Origin: Hydrangea macrophylla | Lineage: Eukaryota; Streptophyta; Magnoliopsida; Cornales; Hydrangeaceae | DNA length: 64,000 bases | Reading direction: 5' to 3' | Assembly: GCA_033977485.1 (NCBI GenBank) | Contig: CM066988.1 | Location: 138,856,859-138,920,858, forward strand | In this document: positions 63,798 to 64,000 of the stretch, in pieces | Position numbering within the stretch: position 1 is the first letter of the stretch | How the letters are laid out: each line of letters opens with the position of its first letter | The notes under the pieces: generated by a model | What the model saw: the letters and a program-made list of their open reading frames with translations, nothing else | What the model was told of the DNA's origin: nothing | Databases searched by the model: none | Position numbers and translations under genes: made by a program

Positions 63798-64000
63798 CTC
63801 CCTCTGTCCCTTTTTTTGAGTCCATCTTTGGGAACTCAACTTATTAAGGGGACAAAAAGAATCTACACATACTTTCCACAATTGCCCCTAATTATTACAA
63901 TAACTTTTTTAGTTTTATCTTGGCGTAGATTTCAAGGAAGTGTAGTTTTGGAAATTAAGTAAAAATTGCATACCAATTTAGGAAAGTGGACACTAATTTT
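63798..64000. mobile_element. Stowaway-like MITE, cut by window end
   Basis: Begins CTCCCTCTGTCCC after a TA, the typical terminus of Tc1/Mariner Stowaway-type MITEs in plants. The other end lies outside the window. Confidence 0.6.

Overview
The window is nuclear DNA of a flowering plant, very likely a eudicot. The evidence is multi-exon genes with GT-AG introns, plant gene families (a PRMT10-type arginine methyltransferase, an Agenet/ENT protein), long AT-rich intergenic DNA, many (GA)n/(CT)n runs, and plant-type transposons (Ty3 chromovirus, Ty1/copia, TRIM, tRNA-derived SINEs, hAT, Mutator-like and Harbinger-like elements). The species cannot be told from the sequence.

Host genes are few. 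A complete seven-exon PRMT10 gene lies at 8594-14355 on the + strand, 380 codons after splicing. A single-exon gene at 21933-22208 (+) encodes a small tail-anchored membrane protein. A two-coding-exon Agenet/Tudor-like plus ENT gene lies at 41358-42940 (+), 408 codons, with a likely intron in its 5' leader. At 61860-62045 (-) there is a broken start of an SPX-domain (SPX4-like) gene. No operon-like or functional link between these genes is visible.

The rest is mostly transposon layers, and many boundaries could be set to the base from target-site duplications (TSDs). Left part (1-8.5 kb): small foldback MITEs, two hAT elements with low-complexity interiors, and a 1.33 kb Mutator-like element (7128-8458). 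That element carries pieces of an LRR receptor-like kinase gene (a Pack-MULE) and ends about 135 bp upstream of the PRMT10 start codon. Middle (16.5-25 kb): microsatellites, two very large foldback elements, two SINEs with intact TSDs, and a LINE tail split by a MULE that is itself split by a MITE. Centre (26.6-39.3 kb): an old 2.1 kb solo LTR (TSD GTGGT) split by a complete, young Ty3/gypsy element at 27939-38535 (TSD CCTAT). That element has 2.25 kb LTRs differing by about 13 substitutions, an uninterrupted 1506-residue Gag-Pol and an extra 329-residue acidic ORF between the primer binding site and gag. Right part (44-64 kb): a TRIM inside a MITE inside a hAT element, a decayed copia element (47660-52670), a Harbinger-like element holding a LINE tail, two more hAT elements and a Stowaway-like end cut by the window edge.

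The best candidates for something new are the extra acidic ORF of the Ty3 element, the clusters of ATCGAT-centred palindromes in its LTRs, and the RLK-carrying Pack-MULE that forms the immediate upstream region of PRMT10. Family assignments rest on motif recognition; no database search was possible.
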